A stretch of 64,000 nucleotides of DNA, taken from Candidatus Kosakonia sp. 282A-S69 (GTDB lineage: Bacteria > Pseudomonadota > Gammaproteobacteria > Enterobacterales > Enterobacteriaceae). Location of the stretch: NCBI RefSeq assembly GCF_029433855.1, contig NZ_JAROAU010000001.1:303608-367607 (forward strand). Reading direction: 5' to 3'. This document shows positions 11,053 through 20,442 of this stretch, one piece after another; position 1 is the stretch's first letter, and each line of letters opens with the position of its first letter. The notes beneath the pieces are model-generated. The model worked only from the letters and a program-made list of their open reading frames with translations. It was not told where the DNA came from and did no database searches. A program made the position numbers and the translations under genes.

Positions 11053-12065
11053 GCCAAACTTATTTTGATGAGAAAGACGTGATTCTTTCAATAAAGGATT
11101 ATAACCATTTATCTGATGCTGGCATCAGTGCGTTTAATATCGCCTACGGCATCGATAAGAACTTTCTTTATGGATGCGGGATTTCGATAGCGTCAATTCT
11201 TTTAAATAATAAAGATAAGCGCTTATCCTTCCATGTCTTTACCGATTATATAACCGAAGAGGATAACAAAAAGTTCTCTTCACTCGCAGAGCAGTACCAG
11301 TCACGAATTACGGTTTATCTGGTGAATTGCGATAAATTGAAATCGCTTCCCAGCACCAAAAACTGGACCTATGCGACCTATTTCCGCTTTATTATTGCCG
11401 ATTATTTTACAGAAAAAGCGGATCGTGTGCTTTATCTCGATGCGGATATCGCTTGTCAGGGCAGCGTTCAGGAGCTGATTGATCTCGAATTCAACGATCA
11501 TGAGATCGCTGCGGTTGTCGCGGAAGGTGATATTAACTGGTGGCAAAAGCGAGCAGTAAGCCTGGGCTCACCTGGTTTAGTTAATGGCTATTTCAATGCC
11601 GGTTTCCTGCTGATTAATATTCCGTGCTGGACGGCTAATGATATCTCGCGGAATGCGATTGAAATGCTACGCGATCCGATTGTTGCCAGCAAAATTACGC
11701 ATCTCGATCAAGATGTGTTAAATATGCTGCTGGTGAGTAAAGCGAAGTTTATCGATAAAAAATTCAACACTCAGTACAGCATTAATTATGAATTAAAGGC
11801 CGGTGTGTTAAATCCGGTGAACGAAAACACGGTGTTCATTCATTATATCGGGCCAACGAAACCGTGGCATGAATGGTCGGATTATCCTGTTTCACAGGGT
11901 TTTCTCCGGGCTAAAAAAGAGTCACCGTGGAAAAACGATCGCTTATTGAAGCCAACAAATGCGAATCAGTATCGATATTGTGCCAAGCACATGCTGCATC
12001 AGAAGAAGTTCGTTAAAGGGCTAATTAGTTATTTGTTCTATTTTCAAAAGAAAATCGCAAACTAA
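11049..12065 (+). CDS. waaO: UDP-hexose:(glucosyl)LPS alpha-1,3-hexosyltransferase (WaaO/WaaI)
   Basis: This GT8 enzyme adds the second outer-core hexose: glucose in E. coli K-12 (WaaO) or galactose in Salmonella (WaaI). Sequence alone does not tell which donor is used. The 338-residue product has the GT8 start FNIAYGIDKNFLYGCGISIA, the metal-binding DXD in LYLDADIAC (D131/D133) and the C-terminal block HYIGPTKPWHEW. The C-terminus is rich in lysine and aromatic residues, suiting peripheral membrane association. It overlaps waaB by four bases (ATGA), indicating coupling. Base composition drops noticeably from here to the end of the operon. Confidence 0.92.
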   Translation: MSQTYFDEKDVILSIKDYNHLSDAGISAFNIAYGIDKNFLYGCGISIASILLNNKDKRLSFHVFTDYITEEDNKKFSSLAEQYQSRITVYLVNCDKLKSLPSTKNWTYATYFRFIIADYFTEKADRVLYLDADIACQGSVQELIDLEFNDHEIAAVVAEGDINWWQKRAVSLGSPGLVNGYFNAGFLLINIPCWTANDISRNAIEMLRDPIVASKITHLDQDVLNMLLVSKAKFIDKKFNTQYSINYELKAGVLNPVNENTVFIHYIGPTKPWHEWSDYPVSQGFLRAKKESPWKNDRLLKPTNANQYRYCAKHMLHQKKFVKGLISYLFYFQKKIAN

Positions 12066-12085
12066 AAAAACACATAGGTGATGCA

Positions 12086-13108
12086 GTGGACTCATTTCCA
12101 GGTATTAAAATTTCTGAATTTGAAGTTTTTGATCATAGCAAAGAGATAACGACCAATGCTTTAAACATCGCCTATGGAATTGATCGCAACTATCTTGATT
12201 GGGTAGGCGTATCAATAACGTCGATTGTCATCAATAACAGTATCAATATTAATTATCACATCATTTCAGATGAGTATGATGACTATTTCCTGAAACGAAT
12301 CGCGGTTCTGGCTGAGAAGTATTCAATCAGCATAAGCTTATATTTGATTAATGCTGGATGTCTGAGCGACCTACCGAGCACTAAAATATGGTCGCGCGCC
12401 ATGTATTTCAGATTGTTCGCCTTTGAATACTTCAGCAATAGCTTTGATAAGTTACTTTATCTGGATGCTGACGTTTTTTGCAAAGGTAAGCTCGATGAAC
12501 TGGCTGAATGTAACCTTGATAACGTTGCAGCTGCGGTTGTCAGGGATGTTGATTCGATGCAAAGTAAAGCTGTTGAGAGATTAAAAGATCCGGATATCCG
12601 CAACAATTATTTTAACTCAGGCGTGGTGTTTGCCAACCTTAAAGAGTGGGTGAAAAACGATCTCACTAATCAGGCGTTCTCTATTCTACTCAATAAAGAT
12701 AATCGCGGCATCGAATTTAAGTATCCGGATCAGGATGTGCTTAATGTATTACTGAAAGATAAAGTCCATTTTCTGTCGGGCAAATTTAATACAATTTACA
12801 CCATTAAAAGTGAGCTAAAAGATCATACTCACCAAAATTTCAAGAATATTATCTCGGATGAAACCGTATTAATACACTATACGGGGGCCACAAAACCCTG
12901 GCATAAATGGGCGACGTATCCATCAACCGTTTATTACCAAACTGCGCTAGCTGCATCGCCCTGGAAAGATCAGCCGCCGCGTGACGCAAGGACATTTATA
13001 GAGTTTAAGAAGCGATATAAACATCTCCTGGTGCAACATAAATACATGGCAGGTATCAAAGCAGGTTTTTTATATCTTTTGAGAAAATATTCTTTACATT
13101 CAAAATAA
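12086..13108 (+). CDS. waaJ: UDP-glucose:(hexosyl)LPS alpha-1,2-glucosyltransferase (WaaJ/WaaR)
   Basis: This second GT8 enzyme adds the third outer-core hexose, glucose in known members. The N-terminus MDSFPGIKIS matches the E. coli protein, the GT8 core NIAYGIDRNYLDWVGVSITS follows, and the DXD motif is in LLYLDADVFCKG (D127/D129). HYTGATKPWHKWATYPS and the C-terminal FKKRYKHLLVQHKYMAG are family hallmarks. The start is a GTG with AGGTG 5-6 nt upstream, 20 bp after waaO. It is paralogous to waaO, a tandem pair typical of E. coli and Salmonella type cores. The gene is named waaR in some E. coli annotations. Confidence 0.92.
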   Translation: MDSFPGIKISEFEVFDHSKEITTNALNIAYGIDRNYLDWVGVSITSIVINNSININYHIISDEYDDYFLKRIAVLAEKYSISISLYLINAGCLSDLPSTKIWSRAMYFRLFAFEYFSNSFDKLLYLDADVFCKGKLDELAECNLDNVAAAVVRDVDSMQSKAVERLKDPDIRNNYFNSGVVFANLKEWVKNDLTNQAFSILLNKDNRGIEFKYPDQDVLNVLLKDKVHFLSGKFNTIYTIKSELKDHTHQNFKNIISDETVLIHYTGATKPWHKWATYPSTVYYQTALAASPWKDQPPRDARTFIEFKKRYKHLLVQHKYMAGIKAGFLYLLRKYSLHSK

Positions 13109-13128
13109 AATAATAGCTGGTCAAATTT

Positions 13129-13827
13129 ATGAGTGACAAATATCAAGTTAGAGATTATGTTGTTTTCACCAAAAAAGGTGGTGAAAAATACCTGAAAATC
13201 TTTAAAGATTTTATGGATTATAATCTCGATGTGATAAAGATTTTTCGCAGTATTGATGACACCAAGGTTTTACTAATCAATACAGAATATGGCAAGTATA
13301 TTTTAAAAGTCTTCGCGCCAAAACAGAAAAAGACCGAACGTTTTCTCAAGTCTATTTTCAAAGGCGATTACTATGAAGCTCTGTTTCATCAGACTGAACG
13401 CATCAGGGCAAATGGTGCTGACGCGATAAATGATTTTTACCTGCTGGCTGCTAAAAAGACATTTCGCTTCGCTCACTCCTATATTATGTTAATCGAATAT
13501 ATTGATGGCATTGAGTTAGCAGACTTCACTACTATTGATGATGACCTGAAAGAAAAAATTAAACTATCAATAGATGAGTTACATCAAAATGGTATGGTTT
13601 CAGGCGATCCGCATAAGGGTAACTTTATCATACAAAACGGTGAGGTTCGCATCATCGATTTGTCCGGGAAATCGCCGTCCCGCATACGTAAAGCGAAAGA
13701 CCGCATCGACCTGGAGCGGCATTATGGTATTGTTAATGGCGTCAAAGATCTTGGCTATTACCAGTTTATTTATAAGAAAAAATTGCGTAATTTTGTTCGT
13801 AAGATAAAAGGTAAGCCGGTTCGCTGA
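13129..13827 (+). CDS. waaY: LPS core heptose II kinase (WaaY)
   Basis: WaaY phosphorylates HepII of the inner core after WaaP and WaaQ have acted. The 232-residue product has the kinase-like catalytic stretch MVSGDPHKGNFIIQNGEVRIIDLSG split into its two halves: the catalytic aspartate lies in SGDPHKGN and the metal-binding aspartate in IIDLSGK. KKTERFLKSIFKGDYYEAL is also conserved with E. coli WaaY. It is AT-rich compared with waaQGP, as in E. coli. It lies 20 bp after waaJ and is followed by an unusually long 188-bp gap. Confidence 0.93.
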   Translation: MSDKYQVRDYVVFTKKGGEKYLKIFKDFMDYNLDVIKIFRSIDDTKVLLINTEYGKYILKVFAPKQKKTERFLKSIFKGDYYEALFHQTERIRANGADAINDFYLLAAKKTFRFAHSYIMLIEYIDGIELADFTTIDDDLKEKIKLSIDELHQNGMVSGDPHKGNFIIQNGEVRIIDLSGKSPSRIRKAKDRIDLERHYGIVNGVKDLGYYQFIYKKKLRNFVRKIKGKPVR

Positions 13828-14015
13828 AAACATGAGATGGTTTCGGGTTGCTTCTACATCGCGTGCAGAAAACTTAATAGTGGTAAGCACAGCAAGCAGA
13901 AAGGTGGTGGGAGAAGTGAGGCACCACCTAAAGTAATATGGTTGGCCCGTATTATTAAAGATAAGCATATTGTTAGTCTGAAACGGTAATATGTGTTAAT
14001 CCCAACAGGTTTATT
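13828..14015. other. 188-bp gap between waaY and waaZ
   Basis: The gap interrupts an otherwise tightly packed operon. It contains a perfect 8-bp stem, AGGTGGTG (13902-13909) and CACCACCT (13922-13929), with a 12-nt loop and no T-run. A 34-codon frame from 13832 starts with MRWFRVAS but has no ribosome binding site or homology that I recognise. I see no transposon ends. It may carry an internal processing site or be the remains of a lost gene. Confidence 0.4.
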
Positions 14016-14873
14016 ATGAAAAATATTAAATATATTACACATGCATGTGTTGAACGATTGAAAAGGCACAAGTCTTCAGATGACGTGGTTATCTTTCTCT
14101 CTGGGCCAACTTCAAAGAAGACGCCATTATCAATTCTTCGCAATCGGGATATTATCGCGGTAAACGGCTCTGCCGCTTATTTAATCGAGAATGATATTAA
14201 TCCGTTAATTTACGTTTTGACGGATGCCCGTTTCTTGCTGCAGCGACGTGATGATTTTTACCAGTTCAGCCGCAACAGCCGTTTTACCATTGTTAATGCA
14301 GATGTTTACGAGGCGGCAACGGAGGAGGATAAGCGCTACCTTCGTGAAAATTGCCTGATACTGCGTGCCTTCTACAAACGAGAAAAAGGTGGGGCAGTTA
14401 AAAAGGTAAAATTCCTGATGAAAAGTCGTCTGCATAAAAATCTACTGATTAACATCCCCTGGTCTAAAAAGGGGCGTCTGGTTGGCTTCAGTAAAGATAT
14501 TGCGCTGGGTTACTGTTCATGCCATACGGTCGCTTATACCGCGATTCAAATTGCCTATTCCTTACAATACAGCGCAATTATCTGCTCCGGTCTGGATCTT
14601 ACCAATAACTGCCGCCGCTTTTACGACGAAAGCAGTAATCCGATGCCATCTGAATTGAGTAAAGATCTGCCAAAGATTTTACCTTTCTTTATTTTTATGC
14701 GAGCAAACATTCCAGATATTAATATCTATAATCTTTCGGATGACACTGCAATTAGTTACGACATCATTCCTTTCATTCAACCCGAAGAACTTGAAAAAAA
14801 TCATTATAAAAACAGTCATGAGTTGCATGAAAAAATTGATTTCGAACGCAAAGCCAACACCTTTGCTAACTAG
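14016..14873 (+). CDS. waaZ: LPS core protein WaaZ (third-Kdo transfer)
   Basis: WaaZ is required in E. coli and Salmonella for adding a third Kdo to the inner core, giving alternative core glycoforms. The 285-residue product shares long blocks with E. coli WaaZ: DDVVIFLSGPTSKKTPLS, AVNGSAAYL, YVLTDARFLLQRRDDFYQFS, KKGRLVGFSKDIALGYCSCH and SGLDLTNNCRRFYDE. The architecture resembles the sialyltransferase-like fold of Kdo transferases, but catalytic residues are not established to my knowledge. It lacks a signal peptide, consistent with cytoplasmic action. Its TAG overlaps a GTG proposed as the waaU start. Confidence 0.9.
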   Translation: MKNIKYITHACVERLKRHKSSDDVVIFLSGPTSKKTPLSILRNRDIIAVNGSAAYLIENDINPLIYVLTDARFLLQRRDDFYQFSRNSRFTIVNADVYEAATEEDKRYLRENCLILRAFYKREKGGAVKKVKFLMKSRLHKNLLINIPWSKKGRLVGFSKDIALGYCSCHTVAYTAIQIAYSLQYSAIICSGLDLTNNCRRFYDESSNPMPSELSKDLPKILPFFIFMRANIPDINIYNLSDDTAISYDIIPFIQPEELEKNHYKNSHELHEKIDFERKANTFAN

Positions 14874-15982
14874 TGGCAAAAACCTTTTTGGTAAGAAAAA
14901 TGCGCCTTGGAACCTTTCACAAGAAGAAAAAGCATTTAATTAATAAAATAAAAATTAATTTCCTCTCTTTGCTCTTAAAAAACAGAAGAGGACCCGATGT
15001 AGACAGCAAAAGCGTAAAAAGCTGCCTGTTGATTCATGACAACAGTAAGATTGGCGATCTGATTGTTCTCAGTGCGCTTTACCGAATACTGGCCAGAAAA
15101 GAGATCGCCTTATCGATACTCTCTTGCGGCACGGGGCACGCTTTTCTCAAAGGGCACCCGCATATCGAACAGCTGTTTATAAAAAAATCAAACAGCCTGG
15201 CTGAAACGCTTAAACTTCGTCGCCAGTTAAGCGAACGCCAGTTCGATATTATCCTGGATCCTTTCGAAACGTTTCCCTGTTTTGGTCATGCGCTACTGCT
15301 CTCGGGTTTCCGGGATTCCTACGTGCTGGGATTTGATAAATGGTATAAGCGCTATTACTCGCGTTATAACCCACATGACGAATTGCTTAATGAACATATG
15401 TCTTCACGCACAAACGTCATTGTGCAGGAGATTTTCGGCTGCGATGCCGACGATGATTATCGTTACGATATCGCCATTCCGGCTGATGTCGAAGAGGCGG
15501 TAAGCGCGTTCGTGGGATCGTCTGACGTTATTATTATCAATCCGCTGGGTGCCAAGAAGATTTGCCGTCTTTCATCTGAACAGATGGTGCTTATCCACGG
15601 CTGGCTTGCACAGCACTATCCTGGCCTGAGAATTATCTATACAGGCCATCCGAACGACTTATCCTCCATCCCTGTAAGCAATATTGAAACGCTGCCCTAT
15701 CCTGACTTTATCTATACTGTAGCGTTAACGAAGCTGAGCAAATATGTTGTATCCGTCGACACCGCGCTGGTGCATATCGCTTCAGCCTTTAACCGGCCGT
15801 TGCTGGCGCTCTATCCTCAGGCGCGTACTGCAGAGTATCCATCGCCGTTGATTTGGTCGCCGAATAATGAGTCTGCGCAGCAAATTATCTCGCCCACGCA
15901 TTTTGTCGCAGATATCGATGCGCGTACGTTAATTGACGGGCTAGAAAGCCTGATGACCTGCAAGTTGAGTGCTGCGCAATAA
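14873..15982 (+). CDS. waaU: LPS core GT9 heptosyltransferase (WaaU-type)
   Basis: In E. coli K-12, WaaU adds a terminal heptose to the last outer-core hexose, near the point where O-antigen is attached. The 369-residue product is a diverged GT9 protein: a basic N-terminus, a Rossmann start (CLLIHDNSKIGDLIVLSALYR, shown here in part) near residue 50, and the ADP-heptose site VSVDTALVHIASAFNRPLLALYPQ near residue 295. Similarity to K-12 WaaU is moderate, so the exact sugar is uncertain. The GTG start overlaps the waaZ stop but lacks a ribosome site; an ATG at 14900 preceded by GGTAAG is an alternative that removes nine residues. It ends at a shared terminator with waaL. Confidence 0.8.
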   Translation: MAKTFLVRKMRLGTFHKKKKHLINKIKINFLSLLLKNRRGPDVDSKSVKSCLLIHDNSKIGDLIVLSALYRILARKEIALSILSCGTGHAFLKGHPHIEQLFIKKSNSLAETLKLRRQLSERQFDIILDPFETFPCFGHALLLSGFRDSYVLGFDKWYKRYYSRYNPHDELLNEHMSSRTNVIVQEIFGCDADDDYRYDIAIPADVEEAVSAFVGSSDVIIINPLGAKKICRLSSEQMVLIHGWLAQHYPGLRIIYTGHPNDLSSIPVSNIETLPYPDFIYTVALTKLSKYVVSVDTALVHIASAFNRPLLALYPQARTAEYPSPLIWSPNNESAQQIISPTHFVADIDARTLIDGLESLMTCKLSAAQ

Positions 15983-16008
15983 AATGGCCACACGCGGTGG
16001 CCATTGTT
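15983..16008. terminator. Bidirectional terminator between waaU and waaL
   Basis: ATGGCCAC and GTGGCCAT form a perfect 8-bp stem with a 5-nt loop, flanked by A-rich sequence on one side and TTGTTT on the other. It lies between the convergent ends of the two core operons. Confidence 0.75.
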
Positions 16009-16016
16009 TCATCATG

Positions 16017-17273
16017 CTATTGCGAGCTACGAATCTTATTGAAGAGTAAAAGAAGAGTCAGGCCACAGATAATGATAATTGGCACGCTTCTCGCCCAAAT
16101 AAGTACGTCGCTTAATCCGGAACCAATGATGGCAAGGGTAAAAGCAAATAGCCCAAGCGCGCGATAGTAGTAAGCGGAAAAAAGTAGAGCGATATAAAAA
16201 CAAAGTACAGATATTACGCCAACTATGCCTTTAAGTGAGGCATTTTCAATAATTTCGTTATGCAGATGAACGTTTATATATATCATCGCAGAACTTAATG
16301 TTTTATTTTTTGCGATTAAATTTTCAACCCCCTGCGATCGTTCTTCTGCGGAGCGCCATTTTAACGGAGCTTCCTTAAAGAGAGTCATACCAGATTCGTA
16401 CATCGCAAATCGGGCACCGAGAGAGGTATCACCGTTACCCTGCTGATATAAGTTTATGTCATTTATGGCCGCATCGTATCGAGTGGCAATGGACTGGCTG
16501 AACACAAGACCAAGAACAATCATTAATGTTAAGAAACCACAAATTCCCAGGAAAAGTTTTTTCGGATTTTTAAGATAATAAGTAATGATCGTTATGCAGC
16601 AGATTACCGGGAACACCAAAATGGATGAGCGGGTCTGCGTCATCACCAGAGCAGCAAAAACCATTATCGTGTTCAGCACAAATAAAAATGGATGACTTTT
16701 AGGGGTATACAAAATGGATACCGCGCTGATCAGTCCAACCAGCATAATTGAGTAAGCAGCGCCCGTCGACGAGCCTATACCAAAGTCAATCCTGTCCATA
16801 CCGATGGAAAATTTCTGGTAGAGAGCATAGCCCAGAATAATAAAAGAAACGGAGTAGAGAAGATAAAGCAGCACGCTGCTCTTGTACTTAATTTTTGTCG
16901 TGGCGGCCAGCAATATGATGAAGAAGCCGAAAATAAAGACCCGCACGGTATTGATGTAGTTATGGTACGTCGCCTGGAAGGGAGAGTTATTAACTTTAAA
17001 AAGCTTGTACCAGATAAGATCGATGATGCCAATAAAGAGAATGGACGCAGGCAGGGCGAAAATCTTCCAGTCTATATTTGATGACCTTCCTTTGAGAATA
17101 AGCGTTAATATTGCGAGAATTGCGCAGATATTAAATAACTTCATGCTCAAATTATTATTAATCATCGCTACGAGCAGTGTCGCGGCGCTCAAAATAAACG
17201 TACCATATTCCATAACGGAGGCGGCTTTTTCACTTCGCCCCTTCCAGGTTTGCGCACTCATAGAGTCTGGCAT
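16017..17273 (-). CDS. waaL: O-antigen ligase (WaaL)
   Basis: WaaL is the inner-membrane enzyme that moves O-antigen from undecaprenyl diphosphate to the lipid A-core on the periplasmic side. The 418-residue product is almost wholly hydrophobic, with roughly twelve membrane segments. The large periplasmic loop (about residues 255-345) contains the conserved histidine block INVHLHNEIIENASLKG and arginines in TQTRSS and SLGARFAMYESG. Overall identity within WaaL is normally low; membership rests on topology, these motifs and position. The first ATG is chosen because AAGGA precedes it by 6-7 nt. It is the last gene of hldD-waaF-waaC-waaL. Confidence 0.92.
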   Translation of the reverse strand: MPDSMSAQTWKGRSEKAASVMEYGTFILSAATLLVAMINNNLSMKLFNICAILAILTLILKGRSSNIDWKIFALPASILFIGIIDLIWYKLFKVNNSPFQATYHNYINTVRVFIFGFFIILLAATTKIKYKSSVLLYLLYSVSFIILGYALYQKFSIGMDRIDFGIGSSTGAAYSIMLVGLISAVSILYTPKSHPFLFVLNTIMVFAALVMTQTRSSILVFPVICCITIITYYLKNPKKLFLGICGFLTLMIVLGLVFSQSIATRYDAAINDINLYQQGNGDTSLGARFAMYESGMTLFKEAPLKWRSAEERSQGVENLIAKNKTLSSAMIYINVHLHNEIIENASLKGIVGVISVLCFYIALLFSAYYYRALGLFAFTLAIIGSGLSDVLIWARSVPIIIICGLTLLLLFNKIRSSQ

Positions 17274-17283
17274 TCACTTTCCT

Positions 17284-18243
17284 TTACGCTAAACAGGTTA
17301 TCTCATTAAAAACGGTGTCTGCGCTGAGATGGGCTAAGTCGCCATCATCCGCGCGGCATATATGCTGATTTTTTCCATACCCACCAATAAGTCCGGGATC
17401 GGTTGGGCCATATAATGTGACATTTGGTCGATCCAGCGCCGCTGTCAAATGACTAAGGCCCGTATCCACTGATACCACGAATTTTGCGCCAGCCAGTGTC
17501 TGCGCGACCTTCTCAAGACTCATCTTCGGCAGCACTTCAACGTAATCAAACCCTTCCGCTAAGCGCTTTGCACGTGCCTCTTCATGAGGGGCTCCCCAGG
17601 GAAGCTTTATCTGCAAACCGCTTCCGTTAAGCTGGCCAATTAATGCGCGCCAGTGGCTTTCCGGCCAGTGTTTATCATCTCGCGTAGTGGCATGTAAAAA
17701 GACGGCATAGGAGGAGACTGGCGCAGCGCTGGACATAAAATGTTGCGCAATCGCGTAATCTCCCTGAGCCTGCGGTTTGGCATAGCCAAGACTTTTCGCA
17801 AAGAGCTCACGCGTACGCTCAACCGCGTGTTGCTGTTTCGAAATAGGGTGACGTCGGTTGTAGAACAGGCTCGCCAGCGGTTCGCGCGCAGAGTGCCAGT
17901 CCATGCCATGTTTCACGCCATGCGCCAGCCGGGTGACCAGCGCGGCACTCTTCACCAGGCCCTGCGCGTCAATAATGGCGTCGTACTGCCTCTCCTTCAG
18001 CGCACTGCGGAACGCCTGGCGCTCTGCCGTAACAGGCGCGGAAAACCAGGCTTTGCGCCAGCGGCGGATAGCCACTGGGATAATGCGATCAACCGCTGGA
18101 TGCCATGAGGGGATCTGGGCGAAACCCTCTTCTACGACCCAATCAAAACGGATGCCTGGAATGGCGTGCGCGGCATCGGTCAGCGCGGGCAGCGTATGCA
18201 GCACATCGCCCATTGACGAGGTTTTCACAATCAAGACCCGCAT
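17284..18243 (-). CDS. waaC: LPS heptosyltransferase I (WaaC)
   Basis: WaaC (RfaC) transfers the first L-glycero-D-manno-heptose from ADP-heptose to Kdo. The 319-residue GT9 product starts MRVLIVKTSSMGDVLHTLPA, where the aspartate of MGDVLHTLP is catalytic in known members. The donor site VSVDTGLSHLTAALDRPNVT lies near residue 260 with YGPTDPGLIGGYG after it. The 319 residues match E. coli. It begins 3 bp after waaF ends and is followed 10 bp later by waaL. Confidence 0.97.
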   Translation of the reverse strand: MRVLIVKTSSMGDVLHTLPALTDAAHAIPGIRFDWVVEEGFAQIPSWHPAVDRIIPVAIRRWRKAWFSAPVTAERQAFRSALKERQYDAIIDAQGLVKSAALVTRLAHGVKHGMDWHSAREPLASLFYNRRHPISKQQHAVERTRELFAKSLGYAKPQAQGDYAIAQHFMSSAAPVSSYAVFLHATTRDDKHWPESHWRALIGQLNGSGLQIKLPWGAPHEEARAKRLAEGFDYVEVLPKMSLEKVAQTLAGAKFVVSVDTGLSHLTAALDRPNVTLYGPTDPGLIGGYGKNQHICRADDGDLAHLSADTVFNEITCLA

Positions 18244-18246
18244 CGC

Positions 18247-19293
18247 TTATCCTTCTGCTGCCAGCAACAAACCATTCAACTCATCCAGCACGCGCTGCGG
18301 CGTAATATCGATCAGGCTCTGGTGATACCCTTCAGCGGCATCGCCTTTGCGCACTTTATGGTAGCCAGTGATTAAGCGAATCACGCGCGCTTTGTGAGAG
18401 AGCGGCGGCGTGAAATCGGGGCTGCTTGGGCCATAGAGCGCAACCAGTGGGCGATCGAGTGCGGCGGCGACGTGCATCAAGCCTGAGTCATTACTCACCA
18501 CCGCTTTACAGGCGGCAATCAGCACCACGGCTTGTTCCAGCTGCGTTTCTCCCGCCAGGTTGCGGCACCACGCTTGTTGCTCAACGCTCAACGCGGTCAG
18601 AATCTGATTACCCGCATCGTGATCTTTTGCTGAGCCGAACAGCAGCACCTGATAGCCTTCATCAATAAGCTGTTTCGCCAGCTCGGCGTAGTGATAGTGG
18701 GGCCAGCGTTTCGCCGGGCCAAACTCTGCACCGGGACAAAATCCGATCATCGGACGTTCAGAAGCGAGATCGAAGGTTGCGCAAACCTGCAGCTTCTCAC
18801 TCTCACTGACCTGTAGCTGCGGCCATAACAGCGGCTGAGGCAGATCTTTCGCCGAGCGCATCACGCCTTTGTCATACGCCAGCGCGACATAACGCTCGAC
18901 CATCAGCGGCCAGGCTTGCTTATCCAGCACTCGCGCGTCGTTAAGCACGCCATAGCGCATTTCGCCGCGCCAGCCGGTACGGTGCGGAATGCCGGCAAAG
19001 AAGGGGACCAGCGCGGATTTAAAGGAGTTAGGCAGCACATAGGCGCGATCGTAACGCCGGTCGCGCAGGCTGTGTCCCAGCTTACGGCGTGCGCCAATCT
19101 CCAGCGCGCCGTGACCGAGCGGCATCGGGATCGCTTCATTGACTTCCGGCATGCGCGATAAAAGCGGACGGCACCACGCGGGTGCCATCACATCGATTAT
19201 CGCCTGGGGAAAGCGCGCCTTTAGCGTGCGGTAGAGACTCTGCGACATCATCATGTCGCCCACCCAGGAGGGTCCAATGACCAGAATTTTCAT
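18247..19293 (-). CDS. waaF: LPS heptosyltransferase II (WaaF)
   Basis: WaaF (RfaF) adds the second main-chain heptose (HepII). The 348-residue GT9 product starts MKILVIGPSWVGDMMMSQSL, with the catalytic-aspartate motif VGDMMMSQS. It has the acceptor motif GFCPGAEFGPAKRWP near residue 185 and the donor site VSNDSGLMHVAAALDRPLVAL near residue 262, written here in full as the family block. Length equals E. coli. It starts 2 bp after hldD ends, in the conserved hldD-waaFC order. Confidence 0.97.
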   Translation of the reverse strand: MKILVIGPSWVGDMMMSQSLYRTLKARFPQAIIDVMAPAWCRPLLSRMPEVNEAIPMPLGHGALEIGARRKLGHSLRDRRYDRAYVLPNSFKSALVPFFAGIPHRTGWRGEMRYGVLNDARVLDKQAWPLMVERYVALAYDKGVMRSAKDLPQPLLWPQLQVSESEKLQVCATFDLASERPMIGFCPGAEFGPAKRWPHYHYAELAKQLIDEGYQVLLFGSAKDHDAGNQILTALSVEQQAWCRNLAGETQLEQAVVLIAACKAVVSNDSGLMHVAAALDRPLVALYGPSSPDFTPPLSHKARVIRLITGYHKVRKGDAAEGYHQSLIDITPQRVLDELNGLLLAAEG

Positions 19294-19295
19294 AC

Positions 19296-20228
19296 TTACG
19301 CGTCGCGGTTCAGCCAGGCCATATATTCGCTCACGCCCTCAGCCACGGTTTTAAACGGCTTATCGTAGCCCGCAGCGCGCAGGTTGGTGAGATCGGCCTG
19401 CGTAAACGCCTGATAGCGGCCTTTCAGCTTGTCCGGGAACGGAATGTACTCAATGCTGCCTTTTTTATGGAAGGCGAGCGTGGCATCCGCCACGGCCTGG
19501 AAGGACTCCGCGCGGCCGGTGCCGAGGTTGAAGATGCCGGAGACACCGTTTTCCCAGAACCAGAGATTGACTGCCGCCACATCGCCGACATAGACGAAAT
19601 CGCGTTTAAAGTTGTCGCTGCCTTCGAACAGCTTCGGGCTCTCGCCGTTGTTCAGCTGGGTGTTGAGATGGAAAGCGACGCTCGCCATGCTGCCTTTGTG
19701 CCCTTCACGCGGGCCATAGACGTTGAAATAGCGGAAGCCGACAATCGGCGAGTTCGCTTCCGGCAGAATGCCGCGCACGTACTCGTCGAACAACATTTTC
19801 GAGTAGCCGTAGACATTCAGCGGCTTCTCATATTCGCGCGATTCAATAAAGTCCGAGGTGCGGCCGCCGTAAGTGGCGGCGGAGGAGGCATACAGAAAGG
19901 GAATTTCGCGCTCCAGGCAGTAGTGCAGCAGCTCTTTGGAGTACTGATAGTTGTTCTCCATCATATACTTGCCATCCCACTCGGTGGTGGAGGAGCACGC
20001 ACCTTCATGGAATACCGCTTCAATCTCGCCGAACTCTTCGCCAGACATAATCTGGATCAGAAAATCCTCTTTATCCATATAGTCGGCGATATGCAAGTCG
20101 ACCAGATTGACAAACTTTGTGCCGTCTTTCAGGTTGTCCACCACCAGGATATCGGTGATGCCTTTGTCATTCAGAGCTTTAACGATATTGCTGCCGATAA
20201 AACCCGCGCCGCCAGTGACGATGATCAT
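19296..20228 (-). CDS. hldD: ADP-L-glycero-D-manno-heptose 6-epimerase (HldD)
   Basis: HldD (RfaD) converts ADP-D-glycero-D-manno-heptose into the L,D form, the donor used by WaaC, WaaF and WaaQ. The 310-residue product is an extended short-chain dehydrogenase with the Rossmann motif [14 protein letters not shown] at the N-terminus. The catalytic YxxxK is in [12 protein letters not shown] near residue 140, and [16 protein letters not shown] is conserved. It heads the operon hldD-waaF-waaC-waaL and is divergent from kbl across 214 bp. In E. coli this operon has a heat-shock promoter; I could not identify a convincing sigma-32 box here. Confidence 0.97.
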   Translation of the reverse strand: MIIVTGGAGFIGSNIVKALNDKGITDILVVDNLKDGTKFVNLVDLHIADYMDKEDFLIQIMSGEEFGEIEAVFHEGACSSTTEWDGKYMMENNYQYSKELLHYCLEREIPFLYASSAATYGGRTSDFIESREYEKPLNVYGYSKMLFDEYVRGILPEANSPIVGFRYFNVYGPREGHKGSMASVAFHLNTQLNNGESPKLFEGSDNFKRDFVYVGDVAAVNLWFWENGVSGIFNLGTGRAESFQAVADATLAFHKKGSIEYIPFPDKLKGRYQAFTQADLTNLRAAGYDKPFKTVAEGVSEYMAWLNRDA

Positions 20229-20442
20229 AACTGTACCTTTGCAAAATGAAGCGTTGAGACTATCTCAGACACGAATAACTTTATCATACCATCACATTGC
20301 TGACCCTTCAGCCATTCCCCGGGAAAGCGGAGGGCTATGCGTGATTTATGCTGCAAAATGGATAAGCAGTGAAGCGTCATCTCGTATCAGCGTATAGCTT
20401 TGGGTAATATGTGCCGAAATTTGCCCAGTCTGGAGAATTGCG

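Noticed and set aside
6972-17273. Core locus as a horizontally acquired island
   Set aside because: The lower GC of waaO to waaL is typical of this locus in all enterobacteria; no integrase, tRNA site or repeats flank it.
20229-20442. Heat-shock promoter before hldD
   Set aside because: E. coli has one, but I found no convincing CTTGAAA / CCCCAT pair; a TATGAT near 20285 is only a weak sigma-70 candidate.
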